A stretch of DNA of 64,000 nucleotides, from assembly GCA_005406025.1 (NCBI GenBank), contig BGZK01001559.1:1-64000 (forward strand), written 5' to 3'. Of this stretch, positions 1 through 11,779 are shown one piece after another; position 1 is the stretch's first letter, and each line of letters starts with the position of its first letter. A model generated the notes under the pieces. That model saw only the letters and a list, made by a program, of their open reading frames with translations. It was not told the origin of the DNA and made no database searches. A program made the position numbers and the translations under genes. Origin of the DNA: Eumeta japonica (lineage: Eukaryota > Arthropoda > Insecta > Lepidoptera > Psychidae).

Positions 1-349
1 AACTGATAAAAGCCTAAATAATTTCAGCACAATTTGCATAACATTTTACTTTGACATAGTAATTTCGAAGCTTCGACATTAAAGAAAACATTCTTAGCTC
101 AAAAATGAAATCGATACCAAAATATTTATAAAATCAAATACATCATATTATGATAGTGAACCCTTACAGTTTTTTATAAATATATGGGAAGATATGACTA
201 TCCATCTATTCACCGGATGCTTCATCGAACGTCTTTCATGTACGCCATTTCATCGAGTGGGCAAATTTTCGAATATCGTTGTCAGTAGGGATGGTTAGTG
301 CAATTATCAGAAAAAAAATATTAATTTTTACATAACAGAAACATCCAAG
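1..349. other. AT-rich sequence, nothing recognised
   Basis: No coding potential, RNA gene or clear repeat is visible in this opening stretch. Confidence 0.5.
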
Positions 350-640
350 GAAATATTTGAAACGAAAACGCGAACGAAATCGGAGTCGGAAGTGAAATCG
401 GGAACAAAAACCAAAGCGAAAGGGTGATTGGACCTGGCATTAAATCTGAATTGAATCAGAAAACAGGAAAGAATCACAGTCAGTATTGACTACAAGGTGA
501 ATGATTGATAAAGCACTACCTTTCACCATAAATTTTATTCACTTACCTTATACACAGGTCTACCGCGTTGGGAACATAATCTCGATCCCGGTCTCGCTGT
601 CGGTCCCGCTCCCGGTGCCACCCTCACTTCGATTTCAATA
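350..640. repeat. Degenerate GGAATC-like hexamer repeat patches
   Basis: A purine-rich patch (359-430, loosely GGAATC/CGAAAT units) is followed by its pyrimidine-rich counterpart (568-632, loosely CCGGTC/CCGCTC units). The opposite orientation suggests the ends of one repeated element, or two copies facing each other. Similar degenerate hexamers recur at 3890-3950. No ORF is supported; the 68-codon frame starting at 661 looks like chance. Confidence 0.4.
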
Positions 641-870
641 AAGTACCCCAACGGAATGCAATGCAAAAGGAAACAAACTCTTATACGAAAAACACACAAC
701 TACCATTGAATTATTTTGTTGGAAGTTCCTTATCGCACGACACGCCGCAAGAAGCTAGGCAGCAAAAAATAACGTTAACATGGTATATGTATAGAATATT
801 TAAAGTATGTCAAAACTATTTTCGCTTGAAAACCAGTTGTACGATTTACCTCAGCTCTTCAACATAGGAT

Positions 871-922
871 CGGGCGGGGTCCACGGGTTCGAATCTGTCC
901 TAGCATACGTTTTTTTTTTTAT
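871..922 (+). other. tRNA-like 3-prime half with T-run
   Basis: The B-box-like string GGTTCGAATC sits at 886-895 and is followed at 910 by a run of more than ten T, as in a pol III terminator. No convincing A box or cloverleaf lies upstream, so this is best read as a tRNA or SINE remnant. Confidence 0.3.
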
Positions 923-1365
923 TTAATTACTTTCAAACATTTTCATTAATTTCATTATTATTTTTAATACGATTAATAAAACTTTTATATTAACAGCACT
1001 TATTATATAATAATTTTAATACATAATTTCAAAAAGAACGGAACAGTTTTGAAGACCTTCAAAAACATATTATTTACTAAAAATTTAAAATAAAGAAATG
1101 TGCAAAAAGAAAGAAATGCGATTAATTATTTCAATATTTTTGTAATGAAATATTTCTAAAATTTAAATACCTTCATATTTCCTCAGCATTTAGTTTTTAA
1201 TAGGAAATCATGTCTGGATGTTTTGTTTTTTTTATACATGAAAATAATACCATTTTTTGATAATTGACAATGAATTGTATCAGAACGAAATTCCATATTT
1301 TAATAAATTGTGGGAAAACGCCATTTACTGTTTAAATATTAAATTGTTTAACTATGTAAAAAAAT
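923..1365. other. AT-rich spacer
   Basis: Low-complexity AT-rich sequence with no ORF, RNA or repeat structure that I can support. Confidence 0.5.
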
Positions 1366-1444
1366 AATAATGTTATTTTCGTAGCAGTGCCTTCTGTGTA
1401 TATAATTTATACATAAATAGCACTGCTACAAAAATAACGTTATT
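1366..1444. repeat. 79-bp near-perfect hairpin (miRNA-like or tiny MITE)
   Basis: Arms at 1366-1390 and 1420-1444 pair over 25 bp with two mismatches, both containing GTAGCAGTGC or its complement. A shorter inner pairing (TGTATA with TATACA) lies inside the 29-nt loop. Weaker pairing continues outward for about 12 nt each side. Size and stem would suit a microRNA precursor or a minimal inverted-repeat element. Nothing shows which. Confidence 0.55.
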
Positions 1445-2039
1445 CTTTTATATACGTTTTATAGCAATTATTATTTATTTAATACTATCAAACGTTTCAA
1501 TTAATTTTATTTTTATTATTCAATTCATAAGATATATGTACATATTAATAACTTCGTTCCAACCGGATGTCCCCAAAACACCACCTGACCTTTTTATGAA
1601 ACAAACTTGATCCTGCTCGTGATCTTTATCCCGATGTTGATGATGTTCTTCCCTTTGACGTTAGTATGGTCAATAATTAATTTAAAAAAAAATAAAGAAT
1701 CCTTTTTATATTGGCTCTATTTTAAAACTGAGCCAGATATAAAGAACTTTCATACCAGGGGCGTGTCAAGCATATAAGCAAATAAACTGGGCATACCTTG
1801 TAGTTCCATACACACATGCCCCTAAATGATAAATAAACATAACACGTAACAAATCATGCCATAAAATCGTTTTTTTATTTTATCACGCCATCTATTAGTA
1901 TTTTTGAGGACGAACTTACGCAATTCGTTTCGTTTGTTCGCAAACACGACAATTAATACAATTTACCGCAAGCAATGCACGCAGGCTGCATTAACGCTCC
2001 CTACAGCTGAAAGTACAACGAGTCGATGCTTACCTGTCA
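1445..2039. other. AT-rich spacer
   Basis: No gene seen. Base composition becomes less AT-rich towards 1930-2040, approaching the promoter candidate at 2040. Confidence 0.45.
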
Positions 2040-2072
2040 TATAAAAGCCGAAGCGTCGAGCCGTCAGTATAT
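2040..2072 (+). promoter_or_regulatory. Candidate core promoter: TATA box plus TCAGT initiator
   Basis: TATAAAA at 2040-2046 is followed by the arthropod initiator TCAGT at 2064-2068, putting the likely start A 26 nt after the first T of the TATA box, slightly short of the usual 30. A GT-rich stretch follows at 2085-2104. No downstream coding exon or clear splice donor was found, so the transcript is unknown. Confidence 0.4.
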
Positions 2073-2551
2073 AGACACGGCAAAAGTGTGTTTGTGTGTG
2101 TGAAGATTTGTACGCGTATTAAGTAGTTGGAGCAGTACCTCTTTCCTTTGCTTTCCATTCCGTTCCATATATCGCGATTACAAAGATTTTTCTCACTGTT
2201 ATGTTATAGTTGTTTTTTTAATACAAGTGATTGACTGTCTTTAAGTAATTATTTAGATAATTCACTCAAAAAAAATAAAATATAATTGTGCTGGCGAAGT
2301 GCTTTTAAATAAATTAAATCTGTCACTTTTTCGACTTTTCCTTTTCAGGAAATTATTTAACTGATTGCGAATGAAAGGAAACTTAATTTATTTTTCTAAA
2401 TGTGTATCCAACAATACTTTCCGAGACTGACATTTTGTATAAAATATTACAAAAAAAAACTAGTGATATTTTTAAATGTGAATCTTGCTTAAGAAAACTT
2501 TTCTTCCTATCGTATGAATTTTCCAGAAGAATCTAACGTACAGTGAGGGTC

Positions 2552-2637
2552 AGGCAGGGTAGGTAGCCACCGTCTATGGGCAACCAACAGAAACAGTGGT
2601 AAAACTGAGAAGTTTTTTAGCCCTGCTTACCCTGCCT
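2552..2637. repeat. Short inverted repeat
   Basis: AGGCAGGGTAGGTAG (2552-2566) faces CTGCTTACCCTGCCT (2623-2637); 13 of 15 positions pair. It may be the ends of a small non-autonomous element. Confidence 0.35.
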
Positions 2638-2649
2638 AAAATATTTCTG

Positions 2650-3719
2650 CACGTCCCTGTTCCACACTAAAAAAAAATCATATTAATAGAACTAATAGTT
2701 TTTGAACTATTAACGGTGCGCAAACACTCTTCCAATACTAAAATTGGTACTACTAGAGTTAAGTTACTTTTAATTTAAACTTAAGTTACCCTTTTTAGCT
2801 TAACGTATACTAAAACCTGTCTACATAACCTATTTATATTAAAAAAAAATGTTCATTTGCTGGTGGTTCTCGAGCGACAAATCACAAACCAATAGACAGA
2901 CAGAGAAACATTGTGTTTTATAATATGTTACGATGAAGGGATTCATTTTATGTCCACGTGGGTGGGACAATTCAAATCATAAAATGAGCAATCGTCGCTA
3001 AATTTTAATTCACACTCAGTTTAACAGACGTAAAGGTTAGAACTAATAAAGTTTGCATTCCGTCGTATTTTTAAATACAATTGAAAAGAAAATCTGTACG
3101 ATTCAAAAGAAGCCATGGTAAAGAAAGAATTCTCATTATCCTTATCGGATGAAAAGTCACAAAAAGCACTGCGATGTACATCTAATCATTTTGGGCGCAG
3201 CCGAGGTATGTTATCTACAATTTAAAGAAATATGCTCAAAGGGATAACGTGGTTTCTCGGTATCCCAACGAGCATTGTTCTCGTTAATTAATACCTATCC
3301 GTTAATTAATTATCAATCTGAAGTCTGACGAGATTTAACAATTTTAACCATTATTATTCAGCTTTGTGGGATTTTCGTGCAGTATCGATATCAAAAAGAC
3401 TTTACGGAGTCCCATTAACTATAATTATCTGATTGATCGCTACCCGCGAAGCTATTCCTGGCTGGAAACGTTTACTTGAAATCATAATATCTGTGTACCT
3501 ACAGCACCTGGTCTCATCTGTGTGGCATTTGGAACAGACCGTGTTATATATTTCGTTAATTATCTACAAAATTTATTACTGATTCTGTATATATTCCATA
3601 TAATATAAAAGAAGTTTAATAAATTAGAAACAATGAACATTATACGTAAAAAGAGAACGTAATTCTGCTAAAAGAAAGTATACTTTATAAGAAAACTTAC
3701 ATAAATGAAAATATAAATA
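2650..3719. other. Gene-free spacer
   Basis: No ORF, RNA gene or convincing repeat. A short direct repeat of CGTTAATTAAT occurs near 3282 and 3299. Confidence 0.45.
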
Positions 3720-3960
3720 TTCCTTTGTTCAAAACCTCGAACCTTGGAACTTTCTTCACCGATTGCTTTGAAATTTTGACATGAGATTGCATTCGAATAC
3801 GCGCATGTTTTATGTACCTACTTTTATTCGTCCCTGATTTGTACTAAACGGAAACGACCTGGGTTGAAATCAAGTTTATAGAATCGGGATTACAGCGTGG
3901 TCGGGGTCGGCATCGGGAGCGGTAACGGAATCAGAATTGAAAGCGGAAATCGATATTTCA
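3720..3960 (+). repeat. Dispersed repeat with degenerate GGGATCGG hexamers
   Basis: The text at 3750-3830 (ACCGATTGCTTTGAAATTTT and following) resembles a repeat I recall from moth genomes, and runs into GGTCGGGGTCGGCATCGGGA-type hexamers at 3898-3945. Family naming is from memory, not a search. Confidence 0.35.
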
Positions 3961-4074
3961 ACTTCCCGCCATGTGAATTTAAAAAGAATTCAAATGCTGC
4001 TTCAATTTACATTTTCACAAAGGATCATCCTAAGTAACTTTCGTTTTAATAGTGTTCATAAGTTCAGTATCCAT

Positions 4075-4215
4075 ACGCCGTATCGTGTGCGTCGCCCGGC
4101 AGCCCCTTAGCCGCGGCGGGCGGTGGCCGCGAGCCAGCGCCGTGTTCAGTGAACGCCCGCCACCGCTACACCACTCGCCCCGGGATTCCTAGCCCTTAGA
4201 AGCGACGGCACGACG
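4075..4215 (+). promoter_or_regulatory. CpG-rich island, possible promoter or 5-prime UTR
   Basis: A sharply GC- and CpG-rich block in an AT-rich setting, with TTCAGT initiator-like matches near 4053 and 4145. No ATG-led exon with a good donor is apparent. It could be a promoter or a conserved regulatory block. The direction is a guess. Confidence 0.35.
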
Positions 4216-4639
4216 CGAGATCTACATCACAGTGCCTAATAGCTTAATAAATCATGCTGTTCAGAACTTGCACTTCATCATTAGCCGTTTTGTCTTCTGC
4301 AATTGTTGGAACGTATACGATGCTTACCTAATGTATACTATTTTTAAGTTGGGTCTACCCCTTTTAGAACTTCGCGCTTAATTTATAACACAATGTGAAG
4401 ATACGTGTAATCCAATCAAAAGTGAGCATGTGGTGCTGTTAGTCGTTAAATAAATAGTTACGTTCACGCATGTTATGAATTCAGTAATAAATCAACATAT
4501 CACATTAATCACCACCAATTCTACAAAAAAATGCAATTATAATGTAAATTGTTACCAGACCTTCTTAATAAAAAGATATATTAAAAATTATCTTTCTTTA
4601 TGGTGCAAATTAAAATATCATATGTGAACTCACGTAAGG

Positions 4640-4770
4640 ATTTGTATCGGACCCTTTTCGCTTTGATGGTAACGCGTTCACCACTCAGCCTTGATCGCTC
4701 TATCAACTAGAGCGACTAGAACTATTTCGTCATGCGCGCCGTGGCGTTTAGTATAAAAAAAAGCGGCTCT
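4640..4770 (-). repeat. Possible tRNA-derived SINE fragment
   Basis: Read on the minus strand, GGCTGAGTGGTGAACGCG resembles a pol III A box, and about 40 nt on, a GGGTCCGATACAAATCC string is a poor B box. A D-arm-like hairpin CGCTCTA-TCAAC-TAGAGCG lies at 4698-4718. No cloverleaf can be drawn, so a functional tRNA is unlikely. Confidence 0.35.
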
Positions 4771-5284
4771 TCGCTCGAGAGATAATACCACGTTTAATTC
4801 TTGGAAGGAAAAAGTGGATTTGGTCGTTTGTGACAATACTAACTATTCAGGTTTATTCACGAATAAATTCTAATATTTGCTTAGTACCTAATTAATTAGT
4901 GTTACTTTTAACCCATCAAAAACCAAAATATACAAAATTTTTTTAACAAATTGTAGACGTAGTACACTCACATGTTTTCCGTATTTACAATACACCTATT
5001 AACACATCTTTGGTATAATAGTTGCAACTTTCAAATTTTAATAAATGATAGCCATTTGTTTAAATATTTGTCATATTTACTATTTCTTTTTGAAATTTTT
5101 ACGTTAATATTTAAAAATGAATGTAAATGATGATGTTTTAAAATAGGGTAAAAGTTGTAGAAAAACGGAAAAACAGAATGATTTGCTTTGCCTATTTTAG
5201 GTAGAAATGTTTGGAGTTTTCGTTGTACATGCCTCCCCTAATAGTGACTCAAAGCTGAAAAGATACAGTTACCTATATGTATAA

Positions 5285-5341
5285 GGAATTTGATATATTC
5301 TTGATTGGTTCTCGTGAACCAATCAAGCCTTGTCAAATTCT
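5285..5341. repeat. Composite hairpin
   Basis: A perfect 12-bp inner stem (CTTGATTGGTTC at 5300-5311 with GAACCAATCAAG at 5316-5327, loop TCGT) is enclosed by an outer pair GAATTTGA/TCAAATTC. No surrounding gene explains it. Confidence 0.5.
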
Positions 5342-5894
5342 ATCTACAAGTGAATGTCAACCTGGTCTGTGTTAGATATATTTATATCGCAGATTAAAAT
5401 ACTAGAAGGGTTTTAATTTTTATTACATATACTCAAAATAGTGAAATATAATGTATATTTTTTTCTAAACAAATCTTTTCAATATTTATTTGACTCACAT
5501 GATTTTTTACTATGAGCCAGAAAATACAAAAATAAATTGCATACATTTGGATTAAGGTGAATTACGTCTTCGTTGGGACTAGAGCATGTAAAAAGTAACT
5601 CGTATCCAAAATCTGATCACACAAACAGAAGAACAAAATGCTGTATGCGACGTTGTGCATCTCATGTTTGGACAAGAACTAGACGATAAAAGTTGATGTA
5701 AGTCATGGAGTTCCACTACTATATTAGTGCATCTGATAGAGATTATGACACAAGTTGCCCTTGTGAAGAATTAATTTAAAATTAATGTATTTGCATGATA
5801 TACACCCCCATTGGAGACAAATATTGTTGCAGCAGTTAATCCACATGGAAGTCCTTTAAGGTCCAAGCATATCAATCTGACGTACAAATACTAG

Positions 5895-6115
5895 AAAGCT
5901 TTTACCCTTCGTTCGGGCGTACAAAAGTCCATCGCCATGCTAATGCTATTCGATTCCGATATATCGAGCCGCCGTCGAGCCATTGCATTCGACAAATCAC
6001 AAAGGCGTCCCGCTCTGTCATCGCTCTTCTCGTTGACAGATGGCGACGTATCGCTCCGGCGGCGCCGCGCCCGCTGCGACAGCGCTCTAGCCGGCCGTTG
6101 ATTGATTGAATTTTA
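5895..6115. promoter_or_regulatory. CpG-rich island
   Basis: A GC-rich block with many CpGs peaking at 6050-6100. The minus-strand frame of 73 codons over it reads as low-complexity arginine-rich protein and is probably composition-driven. A promoter or regulatory role is a guess. Confidence 0.3.
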
Positions 6116-6204
6116 GATATCAATTAATATCAATCTAATAACTGTCTCATTACGGTCTCGACAAGATCTATGTCACTGACTTATGTTTATTGATCAATCA
6201 CACA

Positions 6205-6490
6205 AATGGGCGGCGATGGCCGAGTGGTTAACCGAGTTCCTCAAATCTGAAAGTATCGGGCTCGAACCCTGACGATAGGGAAATTATGCAAAGTGTAAGT
6301 CAAACTAAAGCCACTTTTTCGTGCGTGAGACAGCCCGTCAATACGAACCCGCAACGATGACTGCGCTCGTGAACCGCACCCAGCTCGTAGTCAGTGGAAC
6401 TGACCAAACGATCTCCTCAATATCAAACAGAAGGCTTGTAAAATTTATAGAGCAATAAAATTATTAACTACAATAAAGTAATAAAAACCT
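6205..6490 (+). repeat. tRNA-derived SINE
   Basis: A good A box (TGGCCGAGTGG, 6217-6227) and B box (GGCTCGAACCC, 6259-6269) are spaced as in pol III genes. No acceptor stem closes around them, and the sequence continues about 200 nt as a tRNA-unrelated body ending AT-rich (AATAAAATTATTAACTAC). The layout is that of a tRNA(Ser/Leu)-related SINE. Confidence 0.55.
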
Positions 6491-6986
6491 GAAAGAACAT
6501 GATTTATTTAATTTTAAAAATAAAATATATGACGTACTTGCACGACATATGCCTCAATGTACAAAATACAATAGCGAATTTTTTAAATGACAAGGTCTGT
6601 CGTCCTGTAAAATGAACTGTATGAAATACTTTTTTATATATTCTTCACTTTAATACATTTCTAACACGTAAAACTGACAAAAAAAGATTGTTTTAAATAT
6701 CGAATAACAAATTTTTCATTATATTGCAACATCGCTGGTTTTCAGTATTGCTTAATTCTATTCTGATACTACGATTTGATTTAAAAAAATCATATGTCTA
6801 ATAAATAAATATCAAGTATTAAATTCATATTTATTCTTTTGTATATTCAAATAATAATAATAAATAGACATAACATATTGTATTGAATCACATTTACTTT
6901 TTACTGAAGATATAATAAGTACGTAAAAAGATAAAAGCAAAAGAATTGAAACCATTTTATTATACACTAATGTGAAAAAGAAATGC

Positions 6987-7018
<32 letters not shown>

Positions 7019-7554
7019 AATTCTTTTTGATCTAAAAATAACATCTTTATCTTAGTGACATGGATTTCTGTCATTAGCACAGCGTAATTCTAAATTAAAA
7101 TAAAAACATTTTTAACATTTAATACAGTCCAGCGGAGCGAAATTATTTGTTTAGACAAAACAAAATTCACACAACAAGTCTTATTTATCTGTGTGCTACT
7201 GAGTACATTTGATTTTTTCGTTTTTATTTCGACTCAGATAAATGAAACGTGTTGAGTGCATTTTATTTAGTCAGAGTAAAAACTAAAAAATGAAACTAAT
7301 TGATAGGCAAGCAGGTAAATAAGGCGCGTTGTGTGGGTTTTTATTTCAACAAAATAACACTCACCAACACGTCTCATTTATATGTGAGCCACTGACTCCA
7401 TTTCTAATATGCTTTTTATTATTTTTCCGTTCTGTCTTTAATGCGCTTTTAATTATTTTCTCCTGTGTGTTTTTTTGCAACGAAATCATAGAGACTGAAT
7501 TTCACACACTTCTAATTGTCAGATCGTCATGAAACTTGTTGTTGTGTATAACTC
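6491..7554. other. AT-rich spacer with TA microsatellite
   Basis: Contains a (TA)n run at about 6987-7011. Otherwise gene-free. The 67-codon frame at 7329 is phenylalanine/cysteine-rich chance sequence. Confidence 0.5.
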
Positions 7555-8440
7555 TAATCTAATGATGAAGTCAGAATGTCGATGCAAGAATTCCATAGTG
7601 GAATAACATATCCTAACCATGATTGGGCTTATTGAAATTGGTTTGAGATACACTTTGGACGTTATTGGCTTTCATGCTCCGATGATAAAGCCGAAAGGTA
7701 GGCACTGAAACTCTGTAACAAAACAAAGAATTCTAGTCGTACTCGGGATTATTGGAATTGTCTTAAGATGCTCTTTGACTATGATTAATTCTCATGGTTT
7801 GGTGACTGAACTGTAAGATTGGTATTTAAATTCCACAACGTAACAACGTGTTCTAGTCGTTTATGGATTTGTTTTTATTCGGTCTTAAATCAATTATTGA
7901 GATGAATTGATATCCTCCACTAATTACACAACTACCGCCACTTACGCACCGGAGCGAGCGCGGACCGGACGCTCTCAAAAAGACAAAACACTCAACCTAC
8001 GAGCACTCGTCCTCTTGTGATCCGACATCAGTTTAGAAGTGCCGTACGTTTTTCTTCAACCATTCTTCGAGGAAATCCATGTTTTCCCATCATAGTCACA
8101 CCGTATGTGCTTATGACCAAACCACTATGAGATGACGACAAGTCGTCCCTGTATGGAGCGCGAAAACGACTTCGGAGTATGCTTCAGGAGTAGCGGTGAA
8201 GAAAGCTGGTGAGTGGATCTTTTCATCTTAAATGAGATTGAGATTTAAACATATCGTCCATTCTTTCATTTCTTCTATAGGGTACGGAAATTATACCCAA
8301 CCAGAACATTAGCTGGATAATTATCCCACAGTTTTGATTGTCTTGAAATGCACACCAACCGGGAATCGTTTTCTGAATTTGATAACGAAATCATATAGTA
8401 GACACTGGAATTTCTTAAAAGAACAACGCATCCTGACTTT
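7555..8440. repeat. Imperfect 120-bp tandem repeat, interrupted
   Basis: Units 7621-7740 and 7741-7860 are 120 bp each and share ATTG(G)AATTG..TT.AGAT.C.CTTTG and end in TTCTAGTCGT. A partial unit precedes them (about 7560-7620) and another partial unit starts at 7861. A further diverged unit lies at about 8317-8438. The block 7890-8316 separates them and holds the candidate exon at 8030-8208. Confidence 0.55.
8030..8208 (+). CDS. Candidate first exon of an unrecognised gene
   Basis: A TCAGT initiator-like string (8028-8032) begins a GC-richer stretch. An ATG at 8132 opens 25 codons plus 2 nt, with residues MTTSRPCMERENDFG near the start and several cysteines. It ends at a strong donor CTG|GTGAGT (cut after 8208). 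A two-codon upstream ORF (ATG AGA TGA, 8127-8135) overlaps the main ATG. The protein is not recognised and no matching downstream exon was found. This could be a genuine 5-prime exon of a gene extending past many repeats, or chance. Confidence 0.3.
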
Positions 8441-8599
8441 AAGATTTCTGTAAATTGCGCAATTTTATTGTAAATAGCCTCTCTTATAATTTATACAGTC
8501 TACTAGGGGGTGGTTTAAACTCGACCTGAATTTAGAATCCTGTATTCCTATCCATATCAAAGTAAAAAAGAACTAAAGACTGAATGACATGAGAGTAAT

Positions 8600-9260
8600 T
8601 AAAAATATCATGCCCTAATTTTCACCTCAGGGTATTGGCGCAACCCTGGTACCTTTTTTTATGTGCGGAAATTCTCTTAGATAACCGGTATCTAGGTATG
8701 TCATTCCCGATGTCATATCTTGTCTTATGGCGTACATTGCCTTGCGCTGTGATCGCGGGTACGCTTGCGCATTCATTTGCTACCCCAGCAGCTTTATCTT
8801 CTTTCATAGCCTGAAGACTTTCTTTTGTGGTCATGCATCGCTTTAACTAAAAGGCAACGCATGGGAATATACATGAGGTGTCTCGGTGTGTCACCTCGTG
8901 CCCGAAAACGAACAGTGAACTTCCCTAAATCTACCACCCTCGGGCCTAAGTTAAAAGAGGCTGGAGGAGAGCATATGCATTTCTCCTGCACCCAGTACGT
9001 CGGCGGCGAACTTCTAGCAGAGACCTGTCTTCACTATTTCGTTCCACTGCCTCCTCCCGTCACATAATTTATTCACATAAGGTTAATACAGCCTTTTACG
9101 ACTCAACGTTACTCTCCACAATGGTCCATAATGAGATCCTCTACCACTGTCCTGTTGTGCGCTACCATGTCCAAACAGAGCGTCTCCAATGTATATTGAG
9201 CGGTATTTTCGAGACGTACTTCACAATGGTGGCAAACGGCCTCATGTAAGTACCCTTACC
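8600..9260 (-). mobile_element. R1-clade non-LTR retrotransposon, 3-prime end (decayed)
   Basis: On the minus strand from about 9250, a diverged HC..(x)ENTAQYTLE motif matches the C-terminal zinc-knuckle region of R1-clade ORF2. It is followed about 9075-8960 by REEAVERNSEDR and then RRRRTGCRRNAYALL, the usual basic end of these proteins. A TGA and frame changes break the frame. The remaining sequence to about 8600 would be its 3-prime UTR. R1-clade elements are common in moths and many insert site-specifically. This copy is truncated at its 5-prime side, as is usual. Overlapping plus-strand frames here are shadows. Confidence 0.65.
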
Positions 9261-10655
9261 GTTTTATTAAATACTGTAGAGGATAGTCCTACAAGATATC
9301 CTACCACCAAAAGGATAGAAGGATAAAAAAATCGTAAGTGGCTGAATAATTTTTTCGATTTTGAACTAAATAGTAAAAAAGGACTTATAGTTGAAAAAAG
9401 GAAAAAAAAATTTTTTTTTTGTTCAAAAATACGTAGTTAAAATATTTTGTTGCTAAGGCTCATACGTTTAATACTCAAATATTATACTTTACTAAAAATA
9501 TGGTTCTAGGTAGACAGAGAGAACAGGTTCCATAGTTATTTTTTGCTATTTAATCCTGTATTTATAAAAGCGCGTTATTTTAGTTCATTAAATTATTAAT
9601 TTATTAAAATCTTACGTCTAAATGTTTCCAATGGTGACCCATATGATATTTCATTTTCTGTCTGTACGTCCGAATGTCTGTGCGTCATGTTTGTTTTAAT
9701 GTATTGTAAATTTTTTTATTATTGCTTTGGACTTCATCAAAATTTCATAAATCATTTACCTTGTGGTTCCAGTTTAAGAATTCAAAAAAAAAATACACTA
9801 TAAACCATTTGGGGTATCTTTTAAACGGTAAATATTCGTTACTTATTTAATTTTCTTTCTGTCGAAAGCTACTAAAATAACTGAAATATACATACAAAAT
9901 AGCTGTGCTTGTGGCCAAATTATTAACTATATAAGTGCAAAGAAGAATTCCGTCTTTTGCTTATTTTCTTTTGGGTTAAAACTACTGCGTCAATCACCTA
10001 AAAATTTTGTAAATTGGATGATCGTACCTCTAGTAAAAAACATAAGCTATAAAACATAAGTGTAAGAGATTTTTTGTTTATATTTCTCTGCTCAAATGAA
10101 GATTTTCATAATTGTGCAAAATATAATACAAAGCTCAAGACTTATACATTTCTACTGCAGGTGAAATTTCGTTATTCTGTTTGGGATTGAGCGTTGTCAG
10201 AAAATAGCATTGTGAGAAGTTGTCTCTAATACGTTATGTACAGATATATTTATATAAAAAGAAAGGACTTGTTGAATACATGTAAAAGATTTTGTGAGTT
10301 TAGTTCTTTCCACGCTGCAATATTAAATAATATTAAATTAAAAATACAAATTTCCAATAAATACAATTTAATAATTTCCTTAGTACATAACAAGGGAACA
10401 TTATAAAATACGAGAGAAATGAATAAAAACTTTCCATTCGTACATAAACAAAATAACGATATAAAATACGAAAGTAAATAAGAATATCAAATTAATTATT
10501 CCATTCGTACTTAGACAAGACACCATTAACGAAATGGGAGAGCAAATAAAAAATTAAATACAGGAAAAGGGTTGCTTATTTAACAGCTCTATCTACACGA
10601 GCGGAAACTGAATTTTTGATCCATGCGGTAGAGTTTTTACAAAACCCAATGTTCC
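9261..10655. other. AT-rich gene-free spacer
   Basis: No ORF or RNA gene is supported. Homopolymer A and T runs are frequent around 9380-9420. Confidence 0.5.
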
Positions 10656-10745
10656 GCTTCGGCGGTCAATCCGATAAGAGGTGCGGGACGCGGGCGCGGG
10701 CGCGTACCTGTCGCTGTCACGGCCGCTGTTATGGGTTCGACAGCT
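10656..10745. other. Short GC-rich block
   Basis: GGGCGCGGGCGCG near 10690 and GGTTCGAC near 10734 stand out from AT-rich surroundings. A pol III B-box-like string is present without an A box. No function assigned. Confidence 0.25.
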
Positions 10746-11199
10746 GCCTGATTACATGGTTCACTCAATACCGCATTGCATACCCACATTCTCATACCTA
10801 GGCCGAGCTTAAATTTTAGTTATTCGACCCCTATTTTAATTTATGCATCGATACGACTGCGTGTATCTATGTACCTCTACAAATATTCCCACGCCCTTCT
10901 TTTCACGTCACTTCTTTAATAATGGCAATCATATAGAGGACTATATATTTGTGCCAGCTTCACGTACATATAAAATATAAATTACGCCTCGTTACGAAAT
11001 AAAAAAAAGAAACTAAACATTCAGAGTTCTTAAAACATAAAAAGAGGCACAATGAAGAAAAGTAATAAAAAGGAATAAGAATAGAAAGGCAGTTTATATA
11101 CCTATAAATACAGACAATATATAAAGCAAACAATACACATACGCAGAGTAAATATTATATATGAGGTTCTATTTACAATTTTATGTTATTACGGCAAAT

Positions 11200-11745
11200 G
11201 AATGATAGAAGAGAATTGATTTAGAGGCGTAGGATAGGAGAGTAGGAATGCTAGTTGGGAGAGGGCCGCCATCGTCTAGGAGAGTTTAGAAGATGGTGAC
11301 GATCATACAAAGAACAGGAAAGAAATATATGGTTTAAGTCCCCATCGTCCAGACCGCATTCGCATACCAATGCGTCTCTGATGTTAAGTTTAGCGGGGTG
11401 CAACGGGGTGGAACAGTGATCAAATTTCATCCTGCAGATGGTTGATGTAGCTCGTTTGCTAGATTTGAATTAAAAAAACCAGGCTTTAGGAGAGATGGAG
11501 GATAATGGGAATAATGGACCCCATGCTTCCTTTTAAAAATAGCAAACACCGAGTTTTTAAGAGGTGCTTCCGACTTTATGAATTATTATATATTGCATTG
11601 AGATTGGAATGTACCAACTCCGAAGCATTCCGCTTCAGAGAGCTTAGAAGCGTCAGTGAAGATGGTGTGCCACCTCAACCAACCACTCTCTATTATGGAG
11701 CGTAAGTGGAGATCAGCACTGGGGTCATCCTTTGAAATACAAAAG
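11200..11745 (-). mobile_element. I/Jockey-type retrotransposon: RNase H and C-terminal end (decayed)
   Basis: Minus-strand translation gives WHTIFTDASKLSEAECFGVG, the beta-1 strand and catalytic Asp region of an RNase H domain. It is followed by ICRMKFDHCSTPLHPAKLNI and CECGLDDGDLNHIFLSC, the conserved HC..C...(D)xxHIFxxC region at the C terminus of I-type and related non-LTR elements. Stops and frameshifts interrupt it. The upstream reverse transcriptase is missing, and the gag-like part lies directly next to it (11780-13310). The element is therefore an internally deleted, inactive copy. Confidence 0.7.
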
Positions 11746-11779
11746 TCCAAAATAATTCTAGATTTCGAGGTAATGGTTA

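Noticed and set aside
6205..6275. Functional tRNA-Ser or tRNA-Leu gene
   Set aside because: A and B boxes are good but no acceptor stem or variable arm can be paired, and a long unrelated body follows, so a SINE is more likely.
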